Part shown: positions 22,483-36,949 of the stretch, piece by piece | Layout: each line of letters begins with the position of its first letter | Numbering within the stretch: position 1 is the stretch's first letter | DNA from: Flaccisagitta enflata | Lineage: Eukaryota > Chaetognatha > Sagittoidea > Aphragmophora | Assembly: GCA_965153355.1 (NCBI GenBank) | Contig: OZ231126.1 | Span: 18,972,001-19,036,000, forward strand | Direction: 5' to 3' | Length of the DNA stretch: 64,000 nt | Notes under the pieces: generated by a model | What the model saw: the letters and a program-made list of their open reading frames with translations, nothing else | What the model was told of the DNA's origin: nothing | Database searches by the model: none | Translations under genes and position numbers: made by a program

Positions 22483-23520
22483 TGGTTTTTATGGAAAAAT
22501 GAGAAAAGTGTACAATGCAAATGCAATTCCAAATCGGACAAAGATTCGGACAGAGAGACAGACGGCGTTGGTCGATACTTCCTCCCGGGCATAAGCTGAC
22601 AGTTGGGGCTGTGTTGGTCAACGTCTTACAACTACACCTTCGGATTAAAAATAAAACGGTAAACAAGCTGGGGCTGGGGTGGTGCGACATAATTTGGCTA
22701 AACTCTGTGTTCCCGGCCTGCAAAGGTAGGGAATGCATAGCCGATTCATGACTACTAACGCGACACTCACCTGGGAATACTGTGAACTTGACCTACAGAC
22801 ATACTAGTACGGAATTAGTATTGCTTTAATTAGCGCGGATGTGTGTCATATTTCTCTACCTTTTTTTTCTCATTCCATCTTGTAACGCGTCGACGTTCGT
22901 TGCCGTTTGTTGCCGTTATAGAAATAGACCCGATAAGGGAGTTTCGGCGCTCTATCGGTTTGACGGTAAAGTTGGTAAATTTTAAAAGGGTTTTTTTGAA
23001 TGTTTTTTTTTATTTGGGTTTTATTGCGGGGCCGATAGAAATTTTAATCTTAGCATCGTTCTATCCTTTTGTTTGTTTTTTATATACTGGAGGGAACAAT
23101 CTAAATTTTGGTGGTATTTGGGGATATTATTGCTTAGATAGGACCATCGGGGGGAAAAATGGTATAACTATCATGGCACTAGATAATGTGAAGAGTCTAT
23201 GGGCTGTGGATATTTTAATTGGGATACTAGTCTTGTGCCATACACCTTTTTTTTTCTTTTTATAAGAGACCTTTTTTTTCTAAGAGACATGGGGCTGAGT
23301 TTTGCCGGGATTTTTGGGACAAATTGAGAGAATGCCCAGGCATTTATTATATTTGGGGACCTTTTCCCCGCATCAATAAAAAAAAAAAAATAATGTCCTG
23401 AATTATCACAAGACCGCTAGAGCGTCGAAGGCCCGGTGAGATAAATTCGTAAGGAAATGCACCCATAACCACATAAGTTACGGCGGTGTCCCACGCATAA
23501 ATCATTTATGTTATTAATAT
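22483..23520. other. Non-repetitive AT-rich stretch without a recognised gene
   Basis: About 1 kb between the MITE and the next pyrimidine block. A 140-codon frame at 22843-23265 lacks an early ATG and is dominated by Phe/Leu/Ile from T-rich DNA; it has no family resemblance and I do not call it a gene. Confidence 0.4.
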
Positions 23521-23529
23521 TCAAACGTT

Positions 23530-23917
23530 TACCTTTTCTAATCCTGACTCTCTTTAGTCTCTATCTACCTTTTCTCTTCTTCCTTATCTTTCTTTCTCTC
23601 TCTATTTCTTTCCTTCTTTCTTTCATCTTTTCCTCTTTCTTCCTTTTTTTCTCTCTCTTTTTTTTCCTTTTCTTTCTTTCTTTCTTTCTTTCTTTGTTTC
23701 TTTCTTGGTTTCTTTCTGTTTCTTTCTTTCTTTATTCGTGTCTTTCCTTCTTTCTTTCCTTCTTCATTCTTCACCTTTTCTTCCCTTTTTTTTCTCTCTT
23801 TACTTTTCTTTCTGTCCTTATTTCTTACTTTCTTTCTTTCTGCCTTTCTTTCTTTCCTTTTTTTTCTCTCTAAATCTCCTTGTCTCTATTTCTTTCTCCT
23901 TTTTTTCTTTCTTTCAT

Positions 23918-23968
<51 letters not shown>

Positions 23969-24066
23969 CTCTTTCTCTCTTTCTCTCTTTCTTTCTTTAT
24001 TTCTTTCTTTCTTTCTTTCTCTCTTTCTCTCTTTCTCTCTTTCTTTCTTTATTTCTTTCTTTCTTG

Positions 24067-24133
<67 letters not shown>

Positions 24134-24390
24134 TTTTTTTTTCTTTCTTTCCTTTTTTTCCCTTTTTTTCCTTCTTTTCTTTCCTTCCCTTTCCTTTCCT
24201 TTCCTTCTTTATTTCTTACTTTCTTTCTCTCTTTCTTTCTCCCTTTCTTTCTTCCCTTCCTTTTTTATCCTTTCGTTCTTTCTCTATTTCTTTCTTCCCT
24301 TTTCCCTTCTTTCTTTCTTTCTTTCTTTCTGTTTTTTTTTTTTTTTTTTTTCTTCTCTTTCTCTCTCTCGTCCCCTTTTCTTTCCCTTTT
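23530..24390. repeat. TTTC/CT pyrimidine block, ~860 bp
   Basis: Imperfect then perfect (TTTC)n arrays, longest at ~23920-23970 and ~24065-24135, mixed with TTTCTCTC units and poly-T. Purine bases are rare on the + strand throughout. Confidence 0.92.
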
Positions 24391-24789
24391 CTTTCTTTCT
24401 TTGGTTCCTTTTGTAATCTCTTTCATTCTTTTCTTTCTTGGCCTATTTTCATCTTCATTGTGTGCTCTATATCTACTGCTGAACTCAACGAGAACTGCGC
24501 CCAATTTTAAGTTGGTGAATAAGAAACATAATCAATAATTTTTTTTTCACAATTAGGGTAACTTGGGAGATTTCCGGGGTTTGTTTCTTTTTTGACCTAT
24601 ACTGGGTCTAAATCCCAAAAGCTAGAGGTCGCCAAAGCTGGTTTCCTTTTAAAAGTTGGCTATTTTCAATTTGAGCGTGGGCTGATTATGAAAGTATATA
24701 TTCATTCTTAAGCCATTCAGAGCGTTTGTTTTCATTGAGTCATTTCACTCTGTATTCTTCTTTCACCTGGCTTTCTGTATCCGTTTCAC

Positions 24790-25010
<221 letters not shown>

Positions 25011-25435
25011 TTTCCTATCACATACTTTCACACGGTGCACCCATAACATCTAACGACCAGTTTTCCATGCAAAGCCAGAGGCGGCAATTTTCATTTTCCA
25101 AACCTAAACCTGCGCATTCGCGATTGCCCAGAACTTATCATCGAACTGTCCACCATACCGTGATTGTCAATCGAGTCCCCATCCGCGATTGCCTCAACGG
25201 GCAAGGGCAGGAGTCGCGATGTCCCTGGATTGGGTTGCAGTCCTTTTGTTCTTTGTTTCTTTGTTTTCCTTGCCTCTTTGTCTCTGTTTATTTTTTTTGT
25301 TTCTGCCATCGGTTTTCATCGTGTTTTTTCTTTCTTAGCTTCTTCAAATTCAGTTTTGTTTTGTTTTCCCTTTTAGTAAACATACTTGCATCGGTTTCTT
25401 TGTCTTGACTTTCTCCCTTTTCTTTCTTTCATCTC

Positions 25436-25985
<550 letters not shown>

Positions 25986-26385
25986 ATCTTCCTTTGTCAA
26001 GCCGACTGACCTTCCCGGTCAATCCGTCTGGCTGCTTCATCCATCTGTCTCTCTCCTTTTCATTTGCCTTTTTCGCCTTTTGTTGTCTCTCTCTGTCTCG
26101 CTCTTTGCAGCACAGGCCGCTAGTTTTCTCCCTCAGCTGTCCTGTCTCGCCATCCAATAAAAATTCCGATGGTTAACCACGCGACGCAGACTTTAACGCC
26201 ATACGCCCCCCCCCTCTCTCCTAGCGGCTGCCTTTCCACAGTCGGCCGCATTTCCTTCCCTCCAATAATCTTTCCCTTTCCCCTATTTTTTTGGCCGAAC
26301 ATACATAAATAACCCCCCCCCCCACATATCTGGTCTTGAAGGCCACAGTTAGGTTGACGGCTGTTGCATTCGTCCCCCTTTTGTT

Positions 26386-26493
26386 ACCCCTCGGTTTCTT
26401 TCCCACCGGGTTTGCTCAGCCGTGCCATATTATCATCCCCCTTTCCCATCTCCTCATTAACCGGCTACCCCTTAATCCCCGACCCGCATTCTT

Positions 26494-26578
<85 letters not shown>

Positions 26579-26732
26579 GTCTTCTTCTCACCGGTCTTCT
26601 CAGCCGTGTCATATTATCACCCCTCACCGGTTTTCTCGACCGTGCCATATTAACACCCCCCTTCCCATCGCCTCATTGACCAGCTACCCCTAAACCCCGA
26701 CCCGCATTCCTTTCATCTCCACCCGACTTCTG

Positions 26733-26814
<82 letters not shown>

Positions 26815-26930
26815 CTTTCTTCTCACCGATTAACTCAACCATGCTATATTAACACCCCTTTCCCCTCACCTCATTAACCGGCTACCCCTTAACCCCCGAC
26901 CCACATTCCTTTCATCTCCACCCGACTGCT

Positions 26931-27028
<98 letters not shown>

Positions 27029-27060
27029 TCTACTCTCTCCTTTCCCCTGACCCACCTGCA
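26386..27060. repeat. Three tandem ~220-bp units each ending in a long CT run
   Basis: Each unit contains a CACCGG-TT-CTC-CCGTGCCATATTA-type segment, CTCATTAACCGGCTACCCCT and CCCGACCCGCATTC(C)TTTCATC, then about 38-50 CT units (ending ~26576, ~26811, ~27025). Spacers match at most positions, so the array arose by unequal duplication including the microsatellite. Confidence 0.85.
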
Positions 27061-27852
27061 ACCTGTCGGTGGAAGATGCTCAGACATTAACCTCAATCAC
27101 CTGCCCTCATCACCTCTTACCAGCTAACTTCGTTAATGAACTACTCACTAACCCGTTTTCCTATTTTTGTTTGTTCTCCTTTTCTTTTCTTTCTTATTTA
27201 TTCCTTCCTCCCGACTTGTCTCTTTTCCTTTTCTCCCCTTTACCTTTCCTTTCCTTTCCTTTCCTTTCCTTCCCTTTTCCTGTCGTTTTCCTCTTCTCGT
27301 TTTAACTTACCCTATTTTCCCTTTTCCTCTCTTCCCTTATTTCCTTCCTCATATTTTCTTCTTTGTTTCTCTCTCGAATCGGTTGTAGTCACCAGCAGAG
27401 TTTTGACGGCATTTATAGCTACACCTTATAGCATGGGGAGGGTGGCCTTAGTCGCATGTCACGCAACCCCATGGGCCACTTTTCGATCCGTCAGTCTTTT
27501 CGTCCGGCGGTCGGTCGGTGGCGGGGTCGTTATGGGGGTTTTAAAATAATACTGGGCTGGACATATGCTTGCGTGGGACATCGCCCATACAACTGTTTTC
27601 CCCATCGCTTGTTTCGCCTGCAGCGCGTAGACCCCCCCCACTTCTAACCGGACTCAAATAATCTGCAACCCTGCCTCTCTCTCACTCTCCCTCACTCCGT
27701 CGTTGTCGATGCATAACAGTTAATGATTAAGGGTGGTTGACCGTTGATGTTATTATTAATAATCGAAATAATTGAGTAAGATTGGCCGTTTTCTGTCTAT
27801 CCAAAAATTAAGCCTTTGTTATATTATTTCTATATCACGAAATAATGCTTAT

Positions 27853-29515
<1,663 letters not shown>

Positions 29516-29639
29516 CGCGCGCGTGTGTGTGAAGATGCGCGTGTGTATAAATGCGTGAGTGCATATATGCGCACTTGTGTGCGTGCATGTGTGCGTCGTC
29601 TTTAGAAGGTTTTTTTTCATACGGTGCATTAGTTATTCC

Positions 29640-30713
29640 TTTTTTTTTCAGACTTTAAGAGTCTCAGTTTTGTAGGCAAACTTGTTTTTTTTAAATATCG
29701 TATTGTTGGCATTGCAGGGGAGAGTTAACAGCAAACAATTTAACAGCAAACAAATTAACGGTCAACGGGGATTAATATGGGTTTTTTAGGTGGGGTCGAT
29801 GATTAATAAATCCAGTGACTGTTGGCATCGATAACGGTCGGCGTTTCCTCTTTAACTCAGCCTCCCCCCACCCCCCCCCCAACTCCCTCGTATATTAACC
29901 TCCCAACCCAGCGAGCTCTCATCCTTATCACGAACCCCGGCAGACCTGAATAGAGGTAACCTACTAGTATTGGCCTCTCGCCTCTTCGGTACTCAGAATA
30001 ACGTCCAACCCCCACCCTCTTTCCTTTTTTTTCCTTACTTTTCACTCTCATCAGAACCCCTCAAAACCTAACGAGGTCGTTAAGTCACCGTTCAACCGAG
30101 ACGAAAAAAGAGCAAAGCGTCAGGAAGTACAAAAGCTTTAAGTACGGGAGGAGGGACAAGGAGGAGTCGAAAAGACATAGCAGATGGGACTCATGAGATC
30201 ATAAAATAAAACTCACACGAGTCCGCGACCTACGAGGACCGCCTTTATTACGAAAGAGACACTAAAATTTTGGCGCATATTAGTGTAGACAGTTTTTTTT
30301 CTTTCTTCTGTTTATAATTCCTTAGAATGCTGGAATAAGGGGAGCATCATTGGCGACGGGCGGTAGAAATACATAGGGAATCTTACGTTTTAGTGGTTAT
30401 CATTTACATTGTCATTGGTTCTACTCTTCCTACATATTTTAAGGAATTGGTAATTTACCTTTTCCGAATTAAATAACCCTAGCCAAAGGAGCCCCTAAGG
30501 AGCCCCCTCCTCCCACTTTTGGGCCCTCAACCTCGTAAGGCGGCCAACAAATTAAGTTTCTCACTTCAGCCAGAGACATCAGCTGACCAATGTCTAGGAG
30601 TCTAGCCAGTTCTACACGTGGATAAGTTTCCCAAACGTGTGAAGAGGGCATACTTAACCGACGTACCCCCATATCCCCTACACAAATTCATCCCCCTTTT
30701 CTTACAGCTGTTA

Positions 30714-30717
<4 letters not shown>
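29640..30717. other. Complex non-coding sequence between TG and CT tracts
   Basis: About 1 kb of non-repetitive DNA of mixed composition. It includes a C-run near 29870 and a duplicated ACAGCAAACAA motif at 29728-29757. No ORF above about 65 codons on either strand looks protein-like. Confidence 0.4.

Positions 30718-30797
<80 letters not shown>
30718..30797. repeat. (CT)n microsatellite
   Basis: About 39 CT units, then CACACACA and a second short CT run to ~30820. Confidence 0.95.
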
Positions 30798-30799
<2 letters not shown>

Positions 30800-31189
30800 A
30801 CACACACACTCTCTCTCTCTTAACCCCCCCCCCTCCTCCCTCTTAAGAATAACCAGCCGCATTTGCTGCGGACCTACTTTCGACCCGAACACCCCACCCC
30901 GAAATAAAACCGCTTCGCTGCACGCAGAATTCCTTTCACCGCTTTCACCGTTTTCACTCAAGGATCATCCCTTTTCTTAGGGCAAAAGCCGACAGACGGC
31001 TGTTGACGGGGAGGACAAAGGCAGTAGGAGCGAGGAGCTAGATCAAAGTTTAGGGCCAGACACTTGTCTTAAGTGCCGACATATTACTGATTTTCTCTCT
31101 GTGTCGCAGTCTCTCCGCCTCTTTTCCCCCCATCTTACGCTTTCCTCCTTTACTAACCTCTTTGCCTTTCCTTTCATCTCGCAAAACAA

Positions 31190-31254
31190 CATCAACAACA
31201 ACGACAACAACAACAACAACAACAACAACAACCCCGACAACAACAACAACCCCG

Positions 31255-31342
<88 letters not shown>

Positions 31343-31345
31343 CGA
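31190..31345. repeat. (ACA)n microsatellite
   Basis: About 47 ACA/CAA units with GACAAC interruptions near 31203, 31235 and 31253. Confidence 0.95.
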
Positions 31346-31400
31346 CCAAACAACGACATTCGAACGAATCAATTTTCGTCTTCATTTTCCCTTTTCTTTT

Positions 31401-31767
31401 AGTTCTCTTCTTCTTCTTCTTCTTCTTCTTCTTCTTCTTCTTCTTCTTCTTCTTCTTCTTCTTCTTCTTTTCTTTTCTTCTTCTTCTTCTTCTTCTTCTT
31501 CTTCTTCTTTTTCTTCTTCTCCTTCTTTTCCTTTTTCTTCATCTTTTTTTTTTTCTCCTTTCCTTTTTTTTCTTTCTTCCCTTTTCTTCCTCCGATCAGT
31601 TTCCTCATTTCTTTCACTCCCTTTTATTTCCATACGGTTTTTAATTCCTTTTTCTTCTTCTTCTTCTTCTTCTTCTTCTTCTTCTTCTTCTTCTTCTTCT
31701 TCTTCTTCTTCTTCTTCTTCTTCTTCTTCTTTTTCTTTCCTTTTTCCTTTTTTCGCCGTTTCTTCTT

Positions 31768-31838
<71 letters not shown>

Positions 31839-31852
31839 CTTTCTCTCTCTCG
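31401..31852. repeat. (TTC)n and (CT)n microsatellites
   Basis: TTC arrays at 31402-31510 and 31649-31732, TTTTC/CCTTTT sequence between, and a CT array at 31770-31834 followed by CTCGCTCTTTCTCTC. Confidence 0.95.
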
Positions 31853-31915
31853 GAAAGAAGTACAACGGCAACAACCACAACAACATAACAACAACCACAA
31901 CTATAACAAGACAAC

Positions 31916-32173
31916 ATGACGTCTAGTCAGGAGGAAAAGATCGCCAGACTGAATGAAAGGATAAAAGAACTTGAGAAAGAGAACAACAAATTAGCTAGTA
32001 AATATAGGGCCAGCAGAGATAGGACGGCAAAGATAGCCTGGCTCCTGTCTAATATAGTCGCGGTTGCAGAGAGCAGATGGGGAGGATATAAAATGGCTGA
32101 TGGGGAGGCGGCACTTAGTCTTAGAAAGCATTTGAAAGGGATCAGACTAGGAGTAGACCTGTTAACGAAATGA
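31916..32173 (+). CDS. Small coiled-coil protein, 85 aa (unrecognised)
   Basis: The ATG at 31916 follows an A/C-rich leader (ACAACAACCACAACTATAAC). The protein starts MTSSQEEKIARLNERIKELE and continues KENNKLASKYRASRDRTAKI: a clear heptad coiled coil over residues ~6-40, then a mixed C-terminal half. Stop TGA at 32171-32173. The last ~45 bases of the gene and its stop are duplicated immediately downstream (AGACTAGGAGTAGACC(T/C)GTTAACGAAATGAAACGAC). It is intronless and on the same strand as the block at 35.4-42.8 kb, so it may be its first visible member. Function unknown. Confidence 0.5.
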   Translation: MTSSQEEKIARLNERIKELEKENNKLASKYRASRDRTAKIAWLLSNIVAVAESRWGGYKMADGEAALSLRKHLKGIRLGVDLLTK

Positions 32174-33055
32174 AACGACAAATTTAGTGGAAGACTAGGA
32201 GTAGACCCGTTAACGAAATGAAACGACAAATTTAGTGACGCTGCAAGCAACCCTGTGTGGCCGATCGGTCTGGCGGTCGGTCGGTCGGTCGATTCATCTA
32301 GGGGTAAAACGGTCAACCTGCTAACCTGTCCAATAATCATTTGGGTTTTCCTGTCTTGCTCTAAATCATTTTGGGCGCTCCTCCTTTTGGGCTATTCGTA
32401 TCACTTTGGTCTTTAATTTGTTTAAATTTTCCTCACTCGTTTTTTTTTAACACTTCTAAGTTTTGGCTCTAGTAGCGCACTCATGCCGCATCATTCTGAA
32501 TCTCTAGGACACACAAAAAAAAGGAATTACTTACTTGAAAACGCGACTTTAATATCATTTTGATCACCTTAGGCTATATTCTTCCGGACACTGCAAGTCT
32601 ACTCAGGCCTTTTATGTTTTCTTGTTTAGCCTTATTATCTCATGTTATCTGAAGTCTTTCCTTTTCCCTGAGTCTGATTAGTTATCCGGAATAATTTTGG
32701 GCTTTTGTTTTAATTTTAATTTTAATTTTTCTTTTTTCATTTTGCGTGATCTTTAAGTCCTCTCAAATCATTTAAAGTCATTTTAGTCATTCTTTGTCTT
32801 TCTCAATTTTTTCTTGAGTCATTATAAGTTATTCTAAGTCTTTCAAGTCATAGTTTTACCTTCATTGTTTTGTCTTTATTAGCCTTTTGCATACATCATT
32901 TTTGATACCTTTTTTAAGTCGTTTTTTTAGTCATTTTAGTCATTCTTGGTCTTTCTCAATTTGTTTTTTTTAAATCATTATAAGTTATTCTAAGTCTTTA
33001 AAGTCATGGTTTTGCCTTCGTTGCTTGGTCTTTATTAGCATTTTACATCATAATA

Positions 33056-33488
33056 CACTTTTTTATAAGAACATCATTTTCTTTTCGGAGGCTTTATATT
33101 CTTATTTTTTTTTTAGCCAAATGAAGCTTTCAACGTTCTTAGGGTGTTCTTAATCAAAAAAAAAATATACTATAAAACTATGAGGAACTTAATGAATACT
33201 ATTATTTATTGATATCATATATATTTTCTTTTAAATGTTAGTAAAACAAAAGCTAAATATTGAAATCTAAAGATATTTTTATGATATTTAAATTAAGAAT
33301 TATATAATATCTTTTAAATTTTAACAAAATTCAAGTGTTTTTTATAATTTTCCTATAATATTACCTTTCGCGAGAATTCTTTTTTCAAGATTTGAAGCCT
33401 TGGTATGTTCTTAAGATGTTCTTAAATTTGGGGCCATTCAAAGCCTTGATGTTCTTATAAGCTAGGTTCTTATATATAAAAGAAAGTG
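33056..33488. mobile_element. Tc1/mariner-like MITE, copy 4
   Basis: TA|CACTTTTTTATAAGAAC on the left and GTTCTTATATATAAAAGAAAGTG|TA on the right. The interior shares AACGTTCTTAG, GTATGTTCTTAAGATGTTCT and AAAGCCTTGATGTTCTTATA with the family, but is diverged. Confidence 0.75.
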
Positions 33489-34135
33489 TACGTCATTTTA
33501 GATCATTTTTAAGCTTTTTTTCAGCAATTTAGTCATTCTAATCTTTCTCAGTTTTTTTAAGTCATTATAAGTTATTCTAAGTCATTCAAGTCATGGTTTT
33601 GCCTTCATTGTTTTGTCTTAACTAGCATTTTTAATTTTGTTATCCTAGGCTCTGCTAAGTTACCCTTTTCAGTCATTCCTTTTAATTTTGTTATCCTAGG
33701 CTCTGCTAAGTTATCCTTTTCAGTCATTCCTTTTAATTTTGTTATCCTGGACTTTGCTAAGTTATTATTTAAAGTAATTCAGGATTCATTGGTGCTTACT
33801 CTATCTGAGTCATTTCTAAGTTTGGTTTCTTGCCACGCATAGTCTGAAACGTTTTTTTTAGTTGTTCATGAACACCCGAAGTCCCTCTAAGTCATTAAAA
33901 GGGTTTTGTTATGCTTCTTGTCTTTTGAGCCATTCTTAGTCTCCATACTTACTAAGTCATCCTATATCAGCTTAGGTCGTTTCAAGTCACTTTCAATCTT
34001 TCCCATACACTTCATGGTCATTTCGTAGTCACGGTTTTTTTTACGGTTTGTCATATCAGGTCATGGTCATTCTTTGCCTTTGAGTCTTCCGTAGTTTAGC
34101 CGTTTCTGAATCGCTTTTAACCAGCCAAATATTTT

Positions 34136-34563
34136 TAGTTGTGTGCACGCGACTCTACACCTTGCCGTGTAGGTCGTTCGGTCCGTCCGTCGGTCCGTTT
34201 GTCACACTTTTTTTAAAATCATGACCTTTTAAGGTATTTTAGGGTAATTTAAGGTACTCTAGGGTATTTTAGGGTACTTTAAGGCACTTCAGGGTACTTT
34301 GAGGTACTTAAGTTATTTTGGGTACTTAAGGTACTTTAGAGCATTTTCGGATATTTTTGAGTAGTTTTGGGAAGTTTTGAGTAGGTTTGAGCATTTTGGG
34401 TATTTTTGGGTATTCTTGGGTATTTTGGGTATTTTTGGACATATTCAGTGTAGGCAGGGTAGGTATGGTAGGCAGGGTATTTTAATGAGTAGGCAGGTTA
34501 TTTGGTAAATATGTCTGTTATTGTAAAATGGAGCACGCGACTGTTGGCATGTTAGGCGGGTTT
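34136..34563 (-). mobile_element. Helentron-like element, long copy
   Basis: The end TTAGTTGTGTGCACGCGACT at 34135-34154 is the hairpin side. A GTCC/GGTC core follows, then CACACTTT and about 300 bases of (A)GGGTA(C/T)TTTA(A)-type repeats, then GCACGCGACTGTTGGCATG near 34533, the degenerate other end. The AACAAGGCC terminus is mutated. Confidence 0.6.
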
Positions 34564-35382
34564 TATTCTATAAGTTTACTCAGGGTCTGTCTGAGTTGTT
34601 TTGGACTATGCAGTTTTGAGTTTTGCCCTTTTTGGGTCAATTTGCTATCTCTTGCTTAGAATTCATCATATTTAATTCAAATTGTCTGCTATTACTTGGG
34701 GGTAATTCTTGAATATTTTTAGACACTAGGAATGAGTTGAAGTTGTTACCTTTCTTTTGCAGTCCTGTCTTAATCTTTGAGTCATAAATCACCTTTAATT
34801 TTTTTTAGTTATGCGAAAAAAAAAACCAAGTCATACGACTCTAAATCTTTCTTATTCTCGAAGTCTCTTCGCCACCATTTGGTCACCTGGAAACATTTTA
34901 GGTCACCCCAGATTCCTTTAAGCTTGGTTAGCTAGAGTTAGCCTGGTTAGCTAGAGTTAGCTTGGTTCTGACGTAACAATATGATTACAAACGGAGAAAT
35001 ACTGCGTGTTGTTTGTGGGCAATAATTTCCCAGGGGGGGAATTTGGATGTCCCCATGTAACCCTGATGGTCAGCTGAACCTTGTTGATCGGACTGCAGCG
35101 GGAAGGATTTCAAGCGTCCCTTTCACCGTACCCCTCTAAACCTAACCCACTGTAGGTTACCTAACCAATGAAAGGGGCCAACCACTCCCGTTAAGTACAT
35201 GCCTGTAGGAAGAGTAACAAATGATGATTGGATCTGTTTGGAATACGTGGATTGGGCCTTTCTTTTCTGTTTTTTATATATGACTTTGCCGATGGTGCTT
35301 CCAAAGTAGATTAGCGCTTTTCGCTACAATTATTTTTAGGTGATATCCTTTTCGCAGGGGAATCCGTGTAATCATAGCCGCT

Positions 35383-35685
35383 ATGTCTCAAGAGGTGGAA
35401 TTGGAGACAATTAAAAGATGGTTCCCAAAGGCATTTGTGGAGGGCCGAGAGGTGACCTTTTACACACTAGGATGGCCGCATGTGAAACCATCGGCAAACG
35501 AAATGGCTGACGCAGGGTTTTTCATGTTAAGAAAACCCGATGTCGTCGGCTGTCTCTTTTGTGGAGTTACTCTTGTCGAGTGGGAACAACAAGACGACCC
35601 AAGGCAAGAACACATGCGTTTCTCGCAAAGTTGTCCTGTTTACGGTATAACAAATAGGGGGTCATCGGACAACATCGGGCCCTAG
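35383..35685 (+). CDS. Short BIR-domain protein, 100 aa (IAP-repeat only)
   Basis: A single baculovirus-IAP-repeat domain fills most of the protein. TLGWPHVKPSANEMADAGFF is the N-terminal half (residues ~28-47), then VVGCLFCGVTLVEWEQQDDP and EHMRFSQSCPV. Zinc ligands are C57, C60, H77 and C84; the WE..DDP..EH core is intact. BIR domains bind IAP-binding motifs, inhibit caspases or, in survivin, serve mitosis. There is no second BIR, RING or long survivin-type helix. Intronless; an acceptor-like TTTTCGCAG ends 25 bases before the ATG. Virus-encoded short BIR proteins are known from several invertebrate DNA viruses; a host origin is not excluded. Confidence 0.9.
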   Translation: MSQEVELETIKRWFPKAFVEGREVTFYTLGWPHVKPSANEMADAGFFMLRKPDVVGCLFCGVTLVEWEQQDDPRQEHMRFSQSCPVYGITNRGSSDNIGP

Positions 35686-36242
35686 GCCAACATCAAAGGA
35701 GGCCTCTTTGAGCCCCTTTTCCGGGAGGATGTTCACATATAGAACTCAGAAGGGCTAGTTGAACAACTATGCAGATCACAGCATGTGAAAATAAATGCTC
35801 TTTCTCTCTCTCATGTTCTCCCTCTCGTTCTCTCTCTCATGTGGGAATAAATACTCGTTCTCTCTCTTGCGCCAAATACATCGTTTTAGCATGGGGATGT
35901 TTGCGTCGTTGGTGAATAACGCTGGTTTCGTACCGCTTGGACTTTATTTGGGTGGTGCTTGAATACTGTTTGGGTGTTGCTTTTAAATATGCATTGGCTT
36001 TTCATTATTCGTCACGCCTATTGGTCATATGCTTCCTGAAACATTTATTCCTATTCCCTACAGAATAGACTTAACACTATACATGTTGAGCACATAAAAA
36101 GGTAAGTCAAATTGTGCTTGAGTCGGACTCATAACATCTGTGGCCATCTACTTACACCAATATTTTTTTTTTTTCTTTTTCTCTTTACTACCCTACAGTG
36201 ATACCAAACCATTCCTTGTCCTTCGGCTAAAACCTTAAGGAG
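35686..36242. other. Spacer with candidate 5' UTR exon and intron of the C2H2 gene
   Basis: After BIR, CTCTTTCTCTCTCATGT and a diverged copy flank (G)GAATAAATACTCG; AATAAA occurs near 35791 and 35847. A candidate untranslated exon 36064-36101 lies between the acceptor CTATTCCCTACAG and the donor AAAAG|GTAAGTC. A 97-base intron (36102-36198) ends in a long pyrimidine tract, CTTTACTACCCTACAG, 44 bases before the next ATG. Confidence 0.45.
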
Positions 36243-36818
36243 ATGGAAGAAGGCGACATTTCCTGCAATGCCAAGAACAAAGGGTTTCGCGTCGAGGGGA
36301 ACAAAGTTCTAAATGATGAGGAAGAGGACGAAGACGAAGTGGGGACGTCTGAATGGATGACTGCGGTGAAGACGCTAGAAGAACGTTGGACGACCGTGCA
36401 AGGAAATGACCTTTTCCCAAGACCTTCATCCAGGGTCTCGACGTACAAGGATGACATCACGGAAACAGCTACCGCCGACGTTGACGCAACGGACGTACGG
36501 AACATCGGGGAACCCTGCGAGTACTGCTGGGCTAACCTGCCTACACAGGAAAGTCTAATGGAGCACTACAGTGTTACCCATGGGAGACATTTCTCCTGTG
36601 CTAGATGCACAAAGGCTTTCAAACGTTTAAGCCACATAGAGACGCACTTAAGATGTGTACATAGTCTAGATAGACCTTTTAAATGTGATATTTGTCTTAG
36701 GGCTTTCAGCGTAAAGAGCAATCTGAAAAGGCATAGAATACTCCACTTTCAGATCGGATCTAGGCACTTCACCACAGAGGGGAAATTTGTGAATAGTGTG
36801 CTAACGTTACACTTATAA
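36243..36818 (+). CDS. Three-finger C2H2 zinc-finger protein, 191 aa
   Basis: Residues 1-90 are acidic (NDEEEDEDEVGTSEWMTAVK) and without a domain. Three C2H2 fingers follow: C92-x2-C95 ... H108-x4-H113; C119-x2-C122 ... H135-x4-H140; C148-x2-C151 ... H164-x3-H168. The linker between fingers 2 and 3, SLDRPFKC, resembles the TGEKPF type, and RAFSVKSNLKRHRILH is a classical finger. It is probably a DNA-binding regulator. Intronless CDS in the viral-like cluster. The exact family is not identifiable because C2H2 proteins are so common. Confidence 0.88.
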   Translation: MEEGDISCNAKNKGFRVEGNKVLNDEEEDEDEVGTSEWMTAVKTLEERWTTVQGNDLFPRPSSRVSTYKDDITETATADVDATDVRNIGEPCEYCWANLPTQESLMEHYSVTHGRHFSCARCTKAFKRLSHIETHLRCVHSLDRPFKCDICLRAFSVKSNLKRHRILHFQIGSRHFTTEGKFVNSVLTLHL

Positions 36819-36949
36819 AATAGCAAGACAGTAGTCAGCTAGATTATTACTTGTTATCACTGTTTACCATTCATTGTAACTCTTAGGAAAATAACTGAGA
36901 CGACCAGAAAAGACATAAAAGTAGAACTCTATATAACTTCTAAGCAAAA

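Larger units (their letters stand above)
32174..35382. other. Non-coding stretch of (A)AGTCATT repeats and two transposons
   Basis: Degenerate AAGTCATTCTAAGTCATTTT-like decamers fill 32.5-33.0 and 33.5-34.1 kb. A 50-base unit (TTTTAATTTTGTTATCCTAG...) occurs three times at 33630-33760. A MITE lies at 33056-33488 and a Helentron-like element with GGTACTTT-type repeats at 34136-34563. GTTAGCTAGAGTTAGC(C/T)TGG is duplicated near 34927-34968. No protein-like ORF. Confidence 0.6.

Noticed and set aside
22843-23265. 140-codon hydrophobic frame
   Set aside because: No early ATG, T-rich composition and no family features.
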